From the NCBI GenBank assembly GCA_900404475.1, contig OUQQ01000211.1, positions 1-44,272 on the forward strand: a stretch of DNA of 44,272 nucleotides, written 5' to 3'. This DNA comes from Spongospora subterranea. Lineage: Eukaryota > Endomyxa > Phytomyxea > Plasmodiophorida > Plasmodiophoridae. Below the pieces are notes generated by a model. The model searched no databases and was not told the origin of the DNA. It was given only the letters and a program-made list of their open reading frames with translations. Of this stretch, positions 1-11,875 are shown piece by piece. A program made the translations under genes and the position numbers. Position 1 is the stretch's first letter; the number at the start of each line of letters is the position of its first letter.

Positions 1-1861
1 AAACGTACAGGGAAGTTTTACAACTACAACTGCATTTTCCGTTGATTCTGAAGGTACAATAGACTGTCGAAAAGAGGCAGTAATACGTTAAAACACAGCA
101 CCTTTCATAACGGAAAGTCATCTTGGCCTAGGGATCCGCACGAAATCATTGCCGAAGATGTTCAAGATACGGTTCAAGCCTTTTTTTCACCGCTGTCATA
201 ATTGTTATCCTCCAACCTTTCCTGTGCATCATCTTGACGCGACAATATGTGTTCTTGACACTCGTGCTGTCGCGTCAAGAACATATGTTGGTGTGGATCC
301 GACTTGTCACAGGGCTTTAAAACGCTCGGATTCATACTCGCTGACCATAAGGTTCTGTGCCCTCCATCGATCGTCGACATATTGACTCCATTTTACGTAT
401 TAACATTTAAGTTTCGCTAGACCGTTTGGGGATGGTGTATTAGTTTGGTGATACTGGTGAGAGAGGTCGGGTCCGTTTCGCGTCAAAAGCCTACCGTCTT
501 CTTCATCAAAGCGCAGGGTTGCGCCACGACTGTGAGGGGAATAGTATGAACAAAAACTCCGCGCGCGTATGGGTACGCGCGCGTACACTGAGCGCGGTGG
601 ATGAGGGGTTGCGGATCACGGCATTTGCCGGATAGATCGATTGTAGTTCTGTTCTCTCTTCATCAAATCCCGGATCTATAGTCTGTCCATTCTCCTCTTT
701 CTTCTCTTGTTTGTCTTCTGTTGCAGTTTCAAAATGCAATCTTTCTGGTTATATTCTACATTTATTACTTAAATTTAAGGTTGAAGCATGGCGATTGAAG
801 ACGGGCACATCGTTCTGATGACGCCGATCATGAAGGAACGTTTAAAAGAGCGTCAATAGTTCTTTTCAAACTGACATTATTGAGGGTTTCTTGTTCGATG
901 AGCATTGCCCAACAGCCAATGTTACTATGACGTCTGGCTTCTGTCCAGTAATCAATCGAAACATTCCACTTGCTATATCGATTTGATGAGTAAGTCGGTG
1001 CTACATTACGCTGCTCACTTCGCTGTGATATTTCGAGCATTAGGATTGCTCAATGACATCAATGTTTGGGAGACTGATCCCGATAGGTTATTTCCTGGCA
1101 TGACTTGCGATTTCTCAGACGCCGAGCGCAGCGGTTTCGAGAAAGCTTCACAAAAGCATTGCTCATTGCAAAGTGACGAATCCATCGACCTCAATCGGTT
1201 TTCAATTGTTACACCGTTCATTTCAAAAGGACGCTAACAAGGGTGCAGCGCCATTCTGGTTTAGTTCCACCCCAGATACAAAGCGATATCAGTCGGTTTG
1301 CGCCCCGTTGGATGTCATCGATATCGAGGAGCTCAAAACCCGGGTTCTGACAATTGTCGATGCTTTCCCCAAAATCAAGCGCTGGATGGAATGGCATGTC
1401 GCACTTGGGTAATTTATCTTTCCGGCAATGGCTACACCAAGGGTCGCTCCCACAATCAATTAGACGACTAATGCTCAAGAATGCATCGGCGGCGACTGTC
1501 AACGTTGCTCGCAAAAACCAAGGCCGTCCTTCGTCGAATGCCTAGATCACACATTCGCTACATGAAACAGATTGAGATCGTCAATAATCTGGCTCTGCAA
1601 GGTGTCGCATTACGATATGCCAAGCCAGCAGGTAAGCGCAAAGCGGCATATAGCAACGATGGACGGCCCCCAGACACATCGCAACAGCTAATTGGTAAGA
1701 GTCGCGCTGGCCCAAGAGGATCGCGGAACCTCGTTCCGAAAATGGGAAGCGAGGTCGACTGGAAAACGTTTGGAATCCCCTGGAGTTTGCGGTACGGAAA
1801 GGATTTCAGCGCCGTCAACACTTGCACAATGGACACGGCGCTGATGACAATATATTTGATC

Positions 1862-2011
1862 CTTTGCCAGTGTTCTCAGTCCGATTGTCGCGAGGATGCG
1901 GACAGAAAATGGAAGCACATCATGTTGTCCTGTACATGAACAACTCTGTGCAGTGATTAATGACTGTGTCTTCAACGCTGCCGTGCTCATTCTCATCACA
2001 ATTGTACACCA
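1862..2011 (+). repeat. Left arm of inverted repeat IR1
   Basis: This 150-bp arm is the imperfect reverse complement of 2111-2269. The outer end begins CTTTGCCAGTGTTCTCAG and the inner end is ATTGTACACCA. Mismatches are scattered and the right arm carries about nine extra bases, so the two copies have diverged. A 99-bp spacer separates them. Confidence 0.85.
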
Positions 2012-2110
2012 TAAGCAATTACGCGGGCCTCACGGAAGCTGGTTATGTGGAGCAGCTACGAACAGTCCTCCGTTTGATCGGAGAGGAGGATTATACCCCC
2101 ACGCTTCAAA

Positions 2111-2269
2111 TGGTGTACAACTGTGATGAGAATGAGCACGGCAGCGTTGAAGACGCAGTCATTGATTACTGCCCAGACTTGGTCATGTCCAGGACAACAT
2201 GGGACTCTCAGTGTCCTTCCATTTTCTGTCCGCATCCTCGCGACAATCGGTCTGAGAACACTGGCAAAG
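2111..2269 (-). repeat. Right arm of inverted repeat IR1
   Basis: Reverse complement of 1862-2011, ending in CTGAGAACACTGGCAAAG. This arm lies in the longer open frame (1960-2310, +), so it is probably the less decayed copy and the left arm the inverted duplicate. Confidence 0.85.
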
Positions 2270-2460
2270 AATTTGGAAAAATCCAAGAAGAACTCAATTC
2301 ATTTTTTTGAACAAATGGACGGGCCTTGGGATAGAACGACGACTGTTCGAACATTTCCGACAAAAGCGTCAACTGGTTTTTGTTTGTTGCTTGGTGCAGT
2401 TGAAGCTGGTTGAGCACTGAGCAGGCACTGCCTGACACCGCGGCTTCGACAACCAGAACC

Positions 2461-2600
2461 ATTGATAGATGAAATTGGGTCTTAGGATTCACAATGTTTT
2501 ATTGTCGAAATGGCTTAGCAGACTGATCCAGCGACTGATTGCTAGCGATTCGTTGCTCCTTCAGCACTGCAGCAGCGGTACTGCAACAAACATCGGAATG
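2461..2600 (+). repeat. Left arm of inverted repeat IR2
   Basis: The stretch beginning GATAGATGAAATTGGG recurs, reversed and more diverged, at 3060-3179. Both arms can be translated outward into similar peptides (QRLIASDSL against QQLISSNSL; LLQHCSSGT against FHQHCCSDT), so the duplication involved coding or formerly coding DNA. Confidence 0.7.
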
Positions 2601-3059
2601 CTTAAATGCTGCGTCCTCAGTAAAATCCATCTTCATCAGTCTGAAAATCACTCACGCGCAGCAAAAAACATCACCAAACAACGACCGAATTAATGGATAC
2701 GAAGCGGTTGGTGATGGTGTCGACGATGACAGAAGCCCAACCTAGAGTCCAATGCTGATTAAATTAGGGAAAACGTTGATCGTCAACCTGAGACGGCTAC
2801 TGGTGTCAATTGTGACACAGCCATGGACTCTGTTGGTGTTGGATCGTCATGATGCAAATCCTCTGCCTGCCGACAAGATTAACCGAGGGCAGATGGGAAT
2901 GGGCTGTTGGCCTAGGCGGTGGACCTTCTGTCAAATATCTGGAAAGTCGATACGAGGCAAAATGGGGCAACGAACGGGGATTCGTTCGATCGCCGACGGA
3001 CAGGTGATTCTTGATGCTGTGATTAGAATCGTCCGGTCGATGGAAAGTGGGAGACCGAT

Positions 3060-3179
3060 GATTCCTGCAAGTATCGCTGCAGCAATGCTGGTGGAACAAC
3101 GAATTGCTGGAAATCAATTGCTGGAAGTCATTTCGACTATGACAATGATGTGAATCCCAAGTCCCAATTTCATCTATCA
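3060..3179 (-). repeat. Right arm of inverted repeat IR2
   Basis: Read on the minus strand it begins with GATAGATGAAATTGGG and continues in parallel with 2461-2600 with small indels. About 460 bp lie between the arms. Confidence 0.7.
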
Positions 3180-3591
3180 TATAGTGTTCTGGCTGTCGCA
3201 ATACGTCACAACACAAAGGTTGAGACGTGTTGATTGTTCATTCTGTTCCTTGCGTTGGCCCCAGAGTAATAAATGAAATATTCATATGCTGCGTTCTCAG
3301 TATCATCCATCTTCATCAGCTTGAAAAAAATTGTCTCATCCTTCTTCGATATGGCAGTACCTAACAATGATGAACAATCTCTCGAATTGGATACAAAATT
3401 TGACACAATTGTTTTCATGAACCAAACTACAGGTATTTACTGATAAAAAAAGGTAAATCCGAAATTTGTAATTTGCCGATCAGTTTGTTACAGAAGACAG
3501 TTGTAGTACAGTACACTCACAGTACACAGTCGTCAGTCTGGGATGTTGTTCAACTGTATACTGCTGGTGTATCCTGTGTCGACTGTGTCCA

Positions 3592-5265
3592 ATGTGTTTG
3601 ACCTGGCGGAGTCCGTGGGGCGTGACCCTCATTGAGCAATGCCCAGATAGAACAGCAGATCAAGCCCATAAAGGGTATCCTCTTTTTGGCCAATTGCCGG
3701 AACCTGGTTGGCTCATGGCTGGTCAGGTGAAGGCTCCAGGGACAAGGCGATGGTACGCCGTCGTTTCTGTCCTGGTATTGACCAGTGTTTTTCTCCAGAG
3801 CCTGAAGCCTTCCGACCCGTAAACTCATATCCATATATCCCCATGATCGCCGCACTGACCTAAATCGCACAGCTATCTTCCTCATTACTTTCAGCAAGTT
3901 CGGAATATAGACCCAGATGACGCATCACATTATATATGGGTATGATCTACACCAATCATTATTACCTATCCTACTCTTATATCTTCCCAAATCAGCCATA
4001 TTACACATATGGATATGCAATCAGCCTTTTACCATTAGCTTTCTTTGCCGAATACATCCTCGACTATTACCATGTTGTCCTCGCCGGTCTCATCGCCCGT
4101 GTGATCAGCCAGACACTATTATTGTATGGATCACGTCTCGTTGATCTGCAGATTTGCCAAGTCAGTTCCCGAGACAGTTGTTTATTGACCTGAATTCAGC
4201 CTTCCTGACAGGTATTATTCGGCATGTCAAGCAGCACTAAGATTGTGACCGGTGCTTTAATATATTCATTAACGCCCAGCCATATATTCAGGCAGATTGT
4301 ATAGATTGCAATCCAATATAGAGCCATATATCCAGATCATTGATTTGTTTCTTGATCGCAGACCGGTCTGTTACGTGCTGCGAATCTGTCAGGAAATGTA
4401 ATCGCTGGATTAATCGGCTGGACACTCCAGGATTATTACAAGGTTGATTACAAGTTTCTGTTCTATATATCCATCTCGTGCACATCCGCTGGCCTCATCC
4501 TATTCTCGTTGGCATTACCGATTGGCTTAGCTCACCATCGACGGGTTCGCCCGACGTCTATTCAGGAACGACTAGACGGATTCGTTCAGCAATATCAGGT
4601 AGGATGAAAGTTGTTGTTTTGCTGATTGTTGACTCCTCGGTTGTTAGAACTGTCGAAGTCTGGTTATGGGAAGCGAGGAGTTGCAACTATGGAGTATTTG
4701 GTTCTGGATCGGAACAAGTTGTTCAGAGCTTGTTTATAATACCGATACGACCCTGTTTAAGAGCGTTGATCCATCAAACCAGTCGAATGGGATAGTCCTG
4801 GCTATCGGACGGGTTACAGCCTGCTCCTGCGCCCTTTTCAGCAGCCGATTTGGAGGGATTCTGGAGCGTAGGGCATCAGTGATCGTCCTGTCGTCGGCCG
4901 GCATCGCCGGAGCGCTGCTCTTGATTGCATCGCGAGGGTACAGCATTCACGTAACCCATTTCTGTATTGTCGCCTTTTACGCTGTCCAAGAACTCAGCTT
5001 CTGTGCGGCTTCATCGCAGATCGCTATTCGCACAAACGAATCGCTCCGATTAATGCTCCTATTTGCCAACACATTTGTCGCTCTTATAATTCAGGTCTCG
5101 ATCCAGGTCGCCTTAGGGCCATGGATCTTCAACCTCAATGTTCGGTCGAAATTTGCATGTTTAGCGGCATTGATGTTCACATTAGCGGCTGGCATGAGTA
5201 TCGTCCATGCACGAACATTGGTGAATAGATTTCCCAAACCGACAACAACTTTTATCGAAATATAG
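3592..5265 (+). CDS. SLC19-family folate/thiamine-type carrier, 6 exons
   Basis: This is a multipass plasma-membrane carrier of the SLC19 family (reduced folate carrier and thiamine transporters). The model joins 3592-3818, 3873-3939, 3996-4160, 4212-4298, 4362-4598 and 4648-5265, giving 466 residues with all phases consistent; introns are 49-63 bp. Exon 1 ends in LKPSDP and exon 2 continues YLPHYF, matching the first-helix signature KPSEPYLTPYL of the family. Later parts match too: YGYAISLLPLAFFAEYILDY (helix 2-3), TGLLRAANLSGNVIAG (helix 4-5) and RLMLLFANTFVALIIQ near the C terminus. The start could instead be the in-frame ATG at 3715 (425 residues), just before the first membrane helix. 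The substrate cannot be decided from sequence. The gene converges on RRP5, with stops 77 bp apart. Confidence 0.88.
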
Positions 5266-5271
5266 TAATTG

Positions 5272-5277
5272 AATAAA
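5272..5277 (+). promoter_or_regulatory. Candidate polyadenylation signal AATAAA
   Basis: AATAAA occurs 7 bp after the SLC19 stop codon, and a second copy lies at 5309-5314. Both are in the short gap before the convergent RRP5 stop, so transcripts from the two strands probably overlap at their 3' ends. Confidence 0.45.
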
Positions 5278-5342
5278 CACAACATATATTATGCGAATCG
5301 AGGACTAGAATAAAGATATGGTCCAGTTTACTCAATTTGATA

Positions 5343-8300
5343 TCACATTCGAGAGGCGACGAATTCTTTGGCGGCGTTCTTAACATGTTCGATCGTGTCC
5401 GCATCGCCATGTTCCCGTTCATATTCCAGATATCGCTTGAAGAAGAACTTCATCTTCTTGACGGACAGGTTCAGATGAATAACTCGCTCAAACAGCTTTC
5501 GACACAATGCGGTGTCCCCGAGACGTATTTCCTGATCCAGATAAACCGACCACAGGTCAACACGCTTTGGAAAATTGCTCAACACACCTATGAGCAGCAC
5601 CGGATAAACCGTCAACAAAACCGGAAATGAAAACACCAACAGGGATCAACAAAACCGACCTTCGAGGATGGTTCGACCTCGATCAGCACAGCCGAGTTTG
5701 AATTCCAATAGGGAAAAGGCTGTGATGGCCCTAATGTGTTTTCGTTTGGGCAGCGCCTTGAGAGCCCGAGTTAACAGGGCGCGAGCGGCATCGGCCGCCC
5801 CCGATCGAAACTTGTAGCTGGCGGCGTTCACCCAGACATTACGACTTTGGGAGAACTTCTTGCACAGGGTCTGGTGAGTTTCGTGGCACTCGCCGGCGTT
5901 GTTGTTGAGCTCGTGCATCGAGGCCACTCGACCCAGCAGCTTCTTCTGGTCGCAAGACTGCATTGCTCGTGCCAAGACGGCGGTCAAGGTCTGGGGGGTC
6001 CCATACAGGTTCTCCAGGTTCAGGAACGCGATCCAAACTGAGATGGGCGATATCAGGATATACGGGCGACGATGACGTTAGAACAAGGCGCAACCGACCG
6101 TTGAGAAGCTCGACCTGCTCCCTGTACGAGATCGTGACCAGAGCTCGTTCGGCGATCGTTCGCGCCTGATTCACCTCGTTCATGACCAGATGCAGGGCGA
6201 TATATCGGCACCAGATCAACGAGCTGTCCGGCGATCGCAGCACGAGCTGCTCGAAATCGTCGACCGTCTCGGGTGAGCGAGACGGGTCGGCGTTGCGCCT
6301 CTCAATCTGTTCCAAAGCGAGCTCGTCGGCACGAGCCTTCTGGATGGCGGATTTACGAGATTTCGGGTTGGCGACGTGATCTGCGGCGGGCTGTGCTTTG
6401 CCGCTTTCATCGACTTCGTCGTTGTGGGACTCGTCCTCGGACGACATCAACTCCAACTCTTCAACGTCGGACTGCGCCGCCGCCATCTCCTCATCTTGCT
6501 CGTCGTCGTCGTCCACCTGGAGCTCTTCGGCTTCGCCAGCGTCAACAGCCATGGCGTCGTCGTCGTCGTCCTCGGCGATCGACTCCTCATCCTGATGTTG
6601 CACTTGCGAGAACTTCAGCGACAGCGAGATCCGCGACGTTTTCGCATCGAACCGTATTACTCGAGCGCGAACCGCATCGCCCAACGAATAATGAGCATTG
6701 ACACGCTCCAATACGGTCTTCTCGTTGTCGTCGTCGTCAAATATCTCGGAAATGTGAGCCAATCCCGATAAGCGACTCCCAGAATCGTTGTCGATTCGCA
6801 CGAACACACCGAACTCCTTAATGTTGCTGATGACGCCGGTGACGATATCGCCTTGGTTGATGGACGGGACGGACACAGCACCAGGATTGACGACACTGTC
6901 CTTTAACGATAGACCCGCCTGGCCAGATTCACTGATGGACATGACTTTGGCGGTGACCAACGACCCCGGCAGGAACACGGACGCCACGTCCGGGATGAAC
7001 TTATCGGATAGATCGGTGACCAGACAACGACCAACGACACTTCCGCTAAGTTCAATAAAACACCCTTTTGGACCTGTCAATTGATCATCAGCAATTGAAA
7101 ACATTCGTCGAATAATATCGGAAAGAGGGAACCTGTCATTCTGATATAGCCCTTGACGATCTGGCCAACGGTTAGATCAGAAGATGATGTGATGTAAGGA
7201 GATGAATCTGTGGCAATGCCCTGGCGCAGCGAGAACGCGACCTTGGAGAGATCGCCGTTGACGGAAACGACACGACCGGTTAGGACCTGAACCAGGCAGA
7301 AATTAGAGCAATGATCAGCAGGAACAACAACAAGATCACCAACCTGTCCGACGACAAATGGCGACAGAGGGTCGCTGACGAAGGTGTCGTTGATCTCAGA
7401 TAGCGATATGATGGCGGATATGTGAGGCGCCAACTCGACCGTCAACCCTTTATGGGGATGGATATTCGTGATCTTACAGGGGATGTGAGCACCGGGGACG
7501 ATATACGATCGTAGATCGCTAGTTCCGGTCAACGAAATGTCGATATGGCCCGTTGACTGATTCACCATCATAACCGTCGCTGAGAGCAGAAACCAAAGTT
7601 AGTTTGAGGAGGACGAACGCCATCGAGCGGTAGTGGAGAATCACCTTGCACGGGCTGTCCGATGGCGAAATGAGAGGATGGGTTGGTGATGACGGCGATG
7701 TCGGTGGACGATAGTAGACGAGGAACACGAGCCGAGAACGATGGGGACATGCTGATCCAGAGGAAGTCGTCCTCGATTCGCTGGACATAACCAGTGACCG
7801 TTCCGCCGACTTGAACATTGTCGATAGAGCTGATACCATTGCCTGAACCCAACGATAGATCCAGGATCTGTCGTTTACCCTACACACACACCCCAGAATC
7901 AGATTTACAGAGAGTGATCATGACGATGACCAAAAAAAATAACGAAAACACGAAACCAATCGCAAAAGAAATATCGACCTTGGAGTATATCGAGACGACA
8001 TTCGCTTTGATATCTTGACCAACTGTTAAGGTTTTCAATGGCGATGACGACTGGGCGGATGTGTGATCTGGGGTGACATTCCCAATCCATAATCGGGCAC
8101 CCATACCCCGATAACGCAACTGCACTGTCGCGAATAACGGGCCGATGGCGATAATCGTGCCGGAAACGTCAGACCCAACCTGAACACCACGGTCAGAATT
8201 GAGCAATTGATTGGGAAAGAAGGGGAATATGGGACCTGAGGTCGATCCGATACAGTCCACGATGATGCCGAAACGGATAACGACGATAAATCGAGGCGAA

Positions 8301-11300
8301 CCAATAAACGGGGAATCGGGGAATCGCTCACACCGATCACGACAACATCGATCTTGGCGCGTTTGGCAATGGTCGGGCGGACCACCCGGCGAGTGAAGTC
8401 GTGAAGGATGCCGAAGGCGATCATGTGCTGATGGTCCGGTAATGATAAAACCATCTAAACGATCACGATCGGAATGATTACGATGACGTGTTGGTGAAAA
8501 TTGGGTGATTTTCCTACGTGATGGTCTTTACACAGTTGGACAATCGCTGAGATCCTCTGTCCAGGAACCGGCATCGATACCGATCGCTTGCTCTTCTTCC
8601 CGGTCGGGCGTGATTTACTTCGCAACGCCACGATGGACTCGCTCAGGTTGAGGTCGACGATCCGGCGCTGGTAATCGATATCGAGCACGACCCCCTTGAC
8701 GGCCGAACCGATCTCGATATTGGCACCTGGACCACGACAGGATTAGAAAGGGGGCGGCGAGCGAGCGTTCCAAGGCCAGGTCACCTTCAACATTATCAGG
8801 GGACATGGCGAACCCTTGTAATTGAGTTGGGGGAAGGGTTAGAACCGCACCGAAATCTTTCGTTAATATCACGTTGGCATTGACAACGTCACCGAATTTG
8901 TAGTTCGAGAACATCGACACATCGTCGTCTGTAATGGGTTTCAGTCGATATTGCAGTCCAATCCTCGAGATGATCAATACCTGATGGCGCCGGGAGCTCG
9001 CTGAAATACGACCGCGTGTGGGATTCGAGCTGGATTGGGTCGACGGCGCATTGCGATGGTTTCAGGGACAGCGTGAAGCGCGACGAGTCGTTATCGATCT
9101 CGATGACGAGAGCAACGACAGACTGGCCGACCTGGAACAGATCGCTGGGCGACGCAAACCCAGTATCGGATAGGTGTTGACGAGGGCATAAACCGTGAAC
9201 ACCTGAACACGCGATTGAAAATCGGATCGAACGAGAACAGATGGCGGGGCCGAACCGGATGAGAAGGCGACGAATACACCGAACTGCTCGATGGAATGGA
9301 TATACCCATGATATGATGAGTTGAGCTGGATCTGGGCGAATTCCGAGGGAAGACTGGCGTTGGCGAACGCCGCCAGCAGAGAGGGCTTGATCGTGACCAG
9401 GAACGAGGCGCGATTATATCGGGAGAGAACCAGAACCGAGATGATGGATCCGGGTGGATGGGTCAATCGCATTGTCGATAGGATATTGGCACCATTGGCG
9501 ACGTGATCGGATAGATGATGCATTGGCAATACACATTGGGCCTAACGATCGCGACCGTTAGCGCTACGAACGATCACCAACGATGGGTCGAGTGGGGAAA
9601 TACCTCGGTGTCGACCAGCTGAAGGGCGATCGAGTCGTCGGAGTAGGACAGGACCGAGGCCTGCTGGACTGTGGAGATGGCGCTAGAACACTGGGCGATG
9701 GACGGCGACCCGATACGGAGTGAGAGGCGGATTCGGTTGGCGCTAGGGTCGGCATGGGTGACCTGGACCTTGACAACCTGACCGCGATAGAACGACTTGT
9801 CCAGGGCCTGGTATCCGGCGGCGGTTATATCGGATAGAGGGATAAACCCATGAACACCATTGTAGAACTGGACGAACACACCGTTCTCCTGAACAGGACG
9901 TGTTAGTGTAAAGGGGAATACGAGGGGCGATAGCGGGGAGAGACCTTGATGGCGTTGACGAAACCGTGGGCGATTGTGCCAATGGTGACCGAAGACCAAT
10001 CGGCGATGATGGTCTCGCTGGATTTCACCAGAGATTTCTTCATCGTTAGGAGAACGCGCTTCTGTTCGCGATCAACGCTCAATACGCGAACGGCGACCTG
10101 CTGGTCTTTACGATAGCGATCGAGACGGGCGGGTTGGCGCAGCTCGTTAATGTGCATGATCGGGCAAAGACCGCGAAGGGTGTCGTTCAGATTGATGAAC
10201 AGACCGAACGGTTCGACACCCGATACCTTCCCGGTCACGGCCGATCCGACCACAACATCGTCCAACGAGAAAAGGGATTCCTGCAACACGGACGAGCGTA
10301 GCGATACGCTGAACGTCCCGTCGATGGATTTATAGGAGAGGACTCGACATTGCACCGATTGTCCAACAGAGAATTCCTGTGGGAAATCGCGTTCAGCGAA
10401 TGTCGGATGGCGAAACAAGCGGAGACCTTATCGAGTTTGGTGATGCGCTTGTCGGAGCATTGGGAGATATGTGAATAGGCGGAGACGCCATCGCCAATGG
10501 TCAACAGCACGCCGCGAAGGGCGTCGAACCCGGCGACGACGGCATCGACACGCTGACCGGGTTGATATGGGATAGGGGACGGCTGCCATAATAGGATATC
10601 AGGGCGAAGGGATAGACCGGCGATGCGTCGCTCCATGTCGATGAACAATATTCGCGCCTTGACACTACTCCCGATCGCACTGAATCATCGTCGACGTTAG
10701 TTGGAGAACCGATATAGGAAATCACATGAAAATATACTGTGGAGACCCCTTTTAACAGAAAATAGAAACAAGGAACAAGGAACAAAAACCAAAAAAAAAG
10801 AACGAGAAATCAAAAACAGAAAATCGATGAAGTAAATGAGGTCGATATTACATATCCGTATCTGGGAGATGAACACGCGCGGCGGTGCCCGAGAAAATGT
10901 TGAGAAAGGAGAAGGCGACACCGTCCGGTAATATATCGGTGGCGGTGGCCCTGACCAGCATCCCCGGCCTGAGATCGTGCAGCGACAGGTTCCAGTCCTT
11001 CTTGGCCTGGGCCGACCCGACCGACCGACACGATATCGCTACGACGGTGGCGATATCGCTGATCACCCCCGTTATTGCTTGTCCTTCGACATATCGCTCA
11101 TCTGTCAACACCAATATCAACGAAAACAAAGAAAACGTCAAACCCATGTCGATCAGCGACTCCTACCTGGATTGGCGGTTTCCGTAAACGGAAGGAACGA
11201 TTTGACGTCGTCGATGCCGAGGTCGATGACGTATCCTTTGTGCTCAACGGAGACGATCGAGCAGGGCGTGACCATACCGACACGAAGATGGGGTCGCGAT

Positions 11301-11875
11301 AGGTTCTGGTTGAAGAGCGACGGGCGCATGGACAACTCGATATGGCGCGATTTCTGGGCCTGGTCGAGTCGGGTGACGACACATTGCACGAGTTGGCCGA
11401 TCGTGAACAGATGGCGCATATCGGGCAGGGCGAGGTCGTCTGGGGCCGATTGATCGGGATCGTCGTCGATGAACCGGTCGACCCGATCGGACATGGTATC
11501 GGACAGTTCTCGTAGGATAACGGTCCCGGTTAACCCGTTGGCCAATCCCACAGTGATATCCACTTCCGACACCTTCTCCACCGCCCCCAATAACTTCATT
11601 CCGACCGATAATTTCCCATAAATAAGTGTCTGTGCGCGGGTTGTCGCTCTCCCTTCAGGTCGGCCAGCGGCGCCGTCTTTCGCCGCCTCCGTTCTCCTTT
11701 TTTTCCCCAATCCACCCGACGGTTTCTCGGGTTTTCGCACCCGTTTCTTGTCGTCGGAGAAGAGGAATTCCTGTCGAAGATCAGGTTGAACCAGAGCCGG
11801 TTGACGGTGCTGGTTGGGTAGTGGTTGAGACCCACGTGGGAAACATTCCTCGTCGGTCTGAATCAGGCCAGGCAT
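5343..11875 (-). CDS. RRP5: RRP5 rRNA-biogenesis protein (PDCD11 homologue), 17 exons
   Basis: RRP5 is a nucleolar scaffold needed for both small- and large-subunit pre-rRNA processing. Exons on the minus strand are 11875-11167, 11101-10852, 10679-10427, 10376-9945, 9888-9604, 9541-9256, 9202-8981, 8928-8785, 8726-8518, 8454-8236, 8179-7979, 7879-7645, 7579-7344, 7286-7133, 7073-6099, 6037-5660 and 5587-5343. They sum to 1811 codons (1810 residues plus stop); human and yeast proteins are about 1870 and 1730. About a dozen S1 RNA-binding repeats fill residues 90-1400 (for example DIVTGVISNIKEFGVFVRID). An acidic Asp/Glu-rich linker follows. HAT/TPR repeats span about 1545-1810 and include FERVIHLNLSVKKMKFFFKR. 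The start is supported by the N-terminal EECFPRG, which resembles the family's EEDFPRG motif. Introns are 50-99 bp except one of 172 bp (10680-10851). Confidence 0.96.

Larger units (their letters stand above)
740..3560. other. Degenerate gene-poor region with decayed duplicated coding fragments
   Basis: No intact gene could be assembled here. Short open stretches on the plus strand (905-1237, 1173-1412, 1481-1939, 1960-2310, 2469-2693, 2752-3153) look like fragments of a protein-coding repeat family. The piece near 1800-1850 reads NTCTMDTALM, which loosely recalls the cysteine box of some papain-fold or transposon-associated proteins. The piece at 1960-2310 is charged and ends with a CPSIFCPHPRDN motif. 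Parts of the same sequence recur in inverted orientation (1862-2011 against 2111-2269, and 2461-2600 against 3060-3179) and once in direct orientation (2608-2650 against 3288-3330). Frames break often, so this looks like the remains of a duplicated element or gene family. The assignment to a transposon is inference only. Confidence 0.45.

Noticed and set aside
561..583. GCGCGCGTA/TACGCGCGC palindrome
   Set aside because: A perfect but short GC inverted repeat; nothing around it supports a terminator, origin or promoter role.
506..739. Minus-strand frame with ELQSIYP, resembling the start of an RWD domain
   Set aside because: There is no in-frame ATG, the frame runs into a GC-rich palindrome, and no downstream exon continues the domain convincingly.
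6273..6771. Plus-strand frames of 131-142 codons
   Set aside because: They lie antisense to the acidic GAC/GAG-rich exon of RRP5 and reflect its codon bias.
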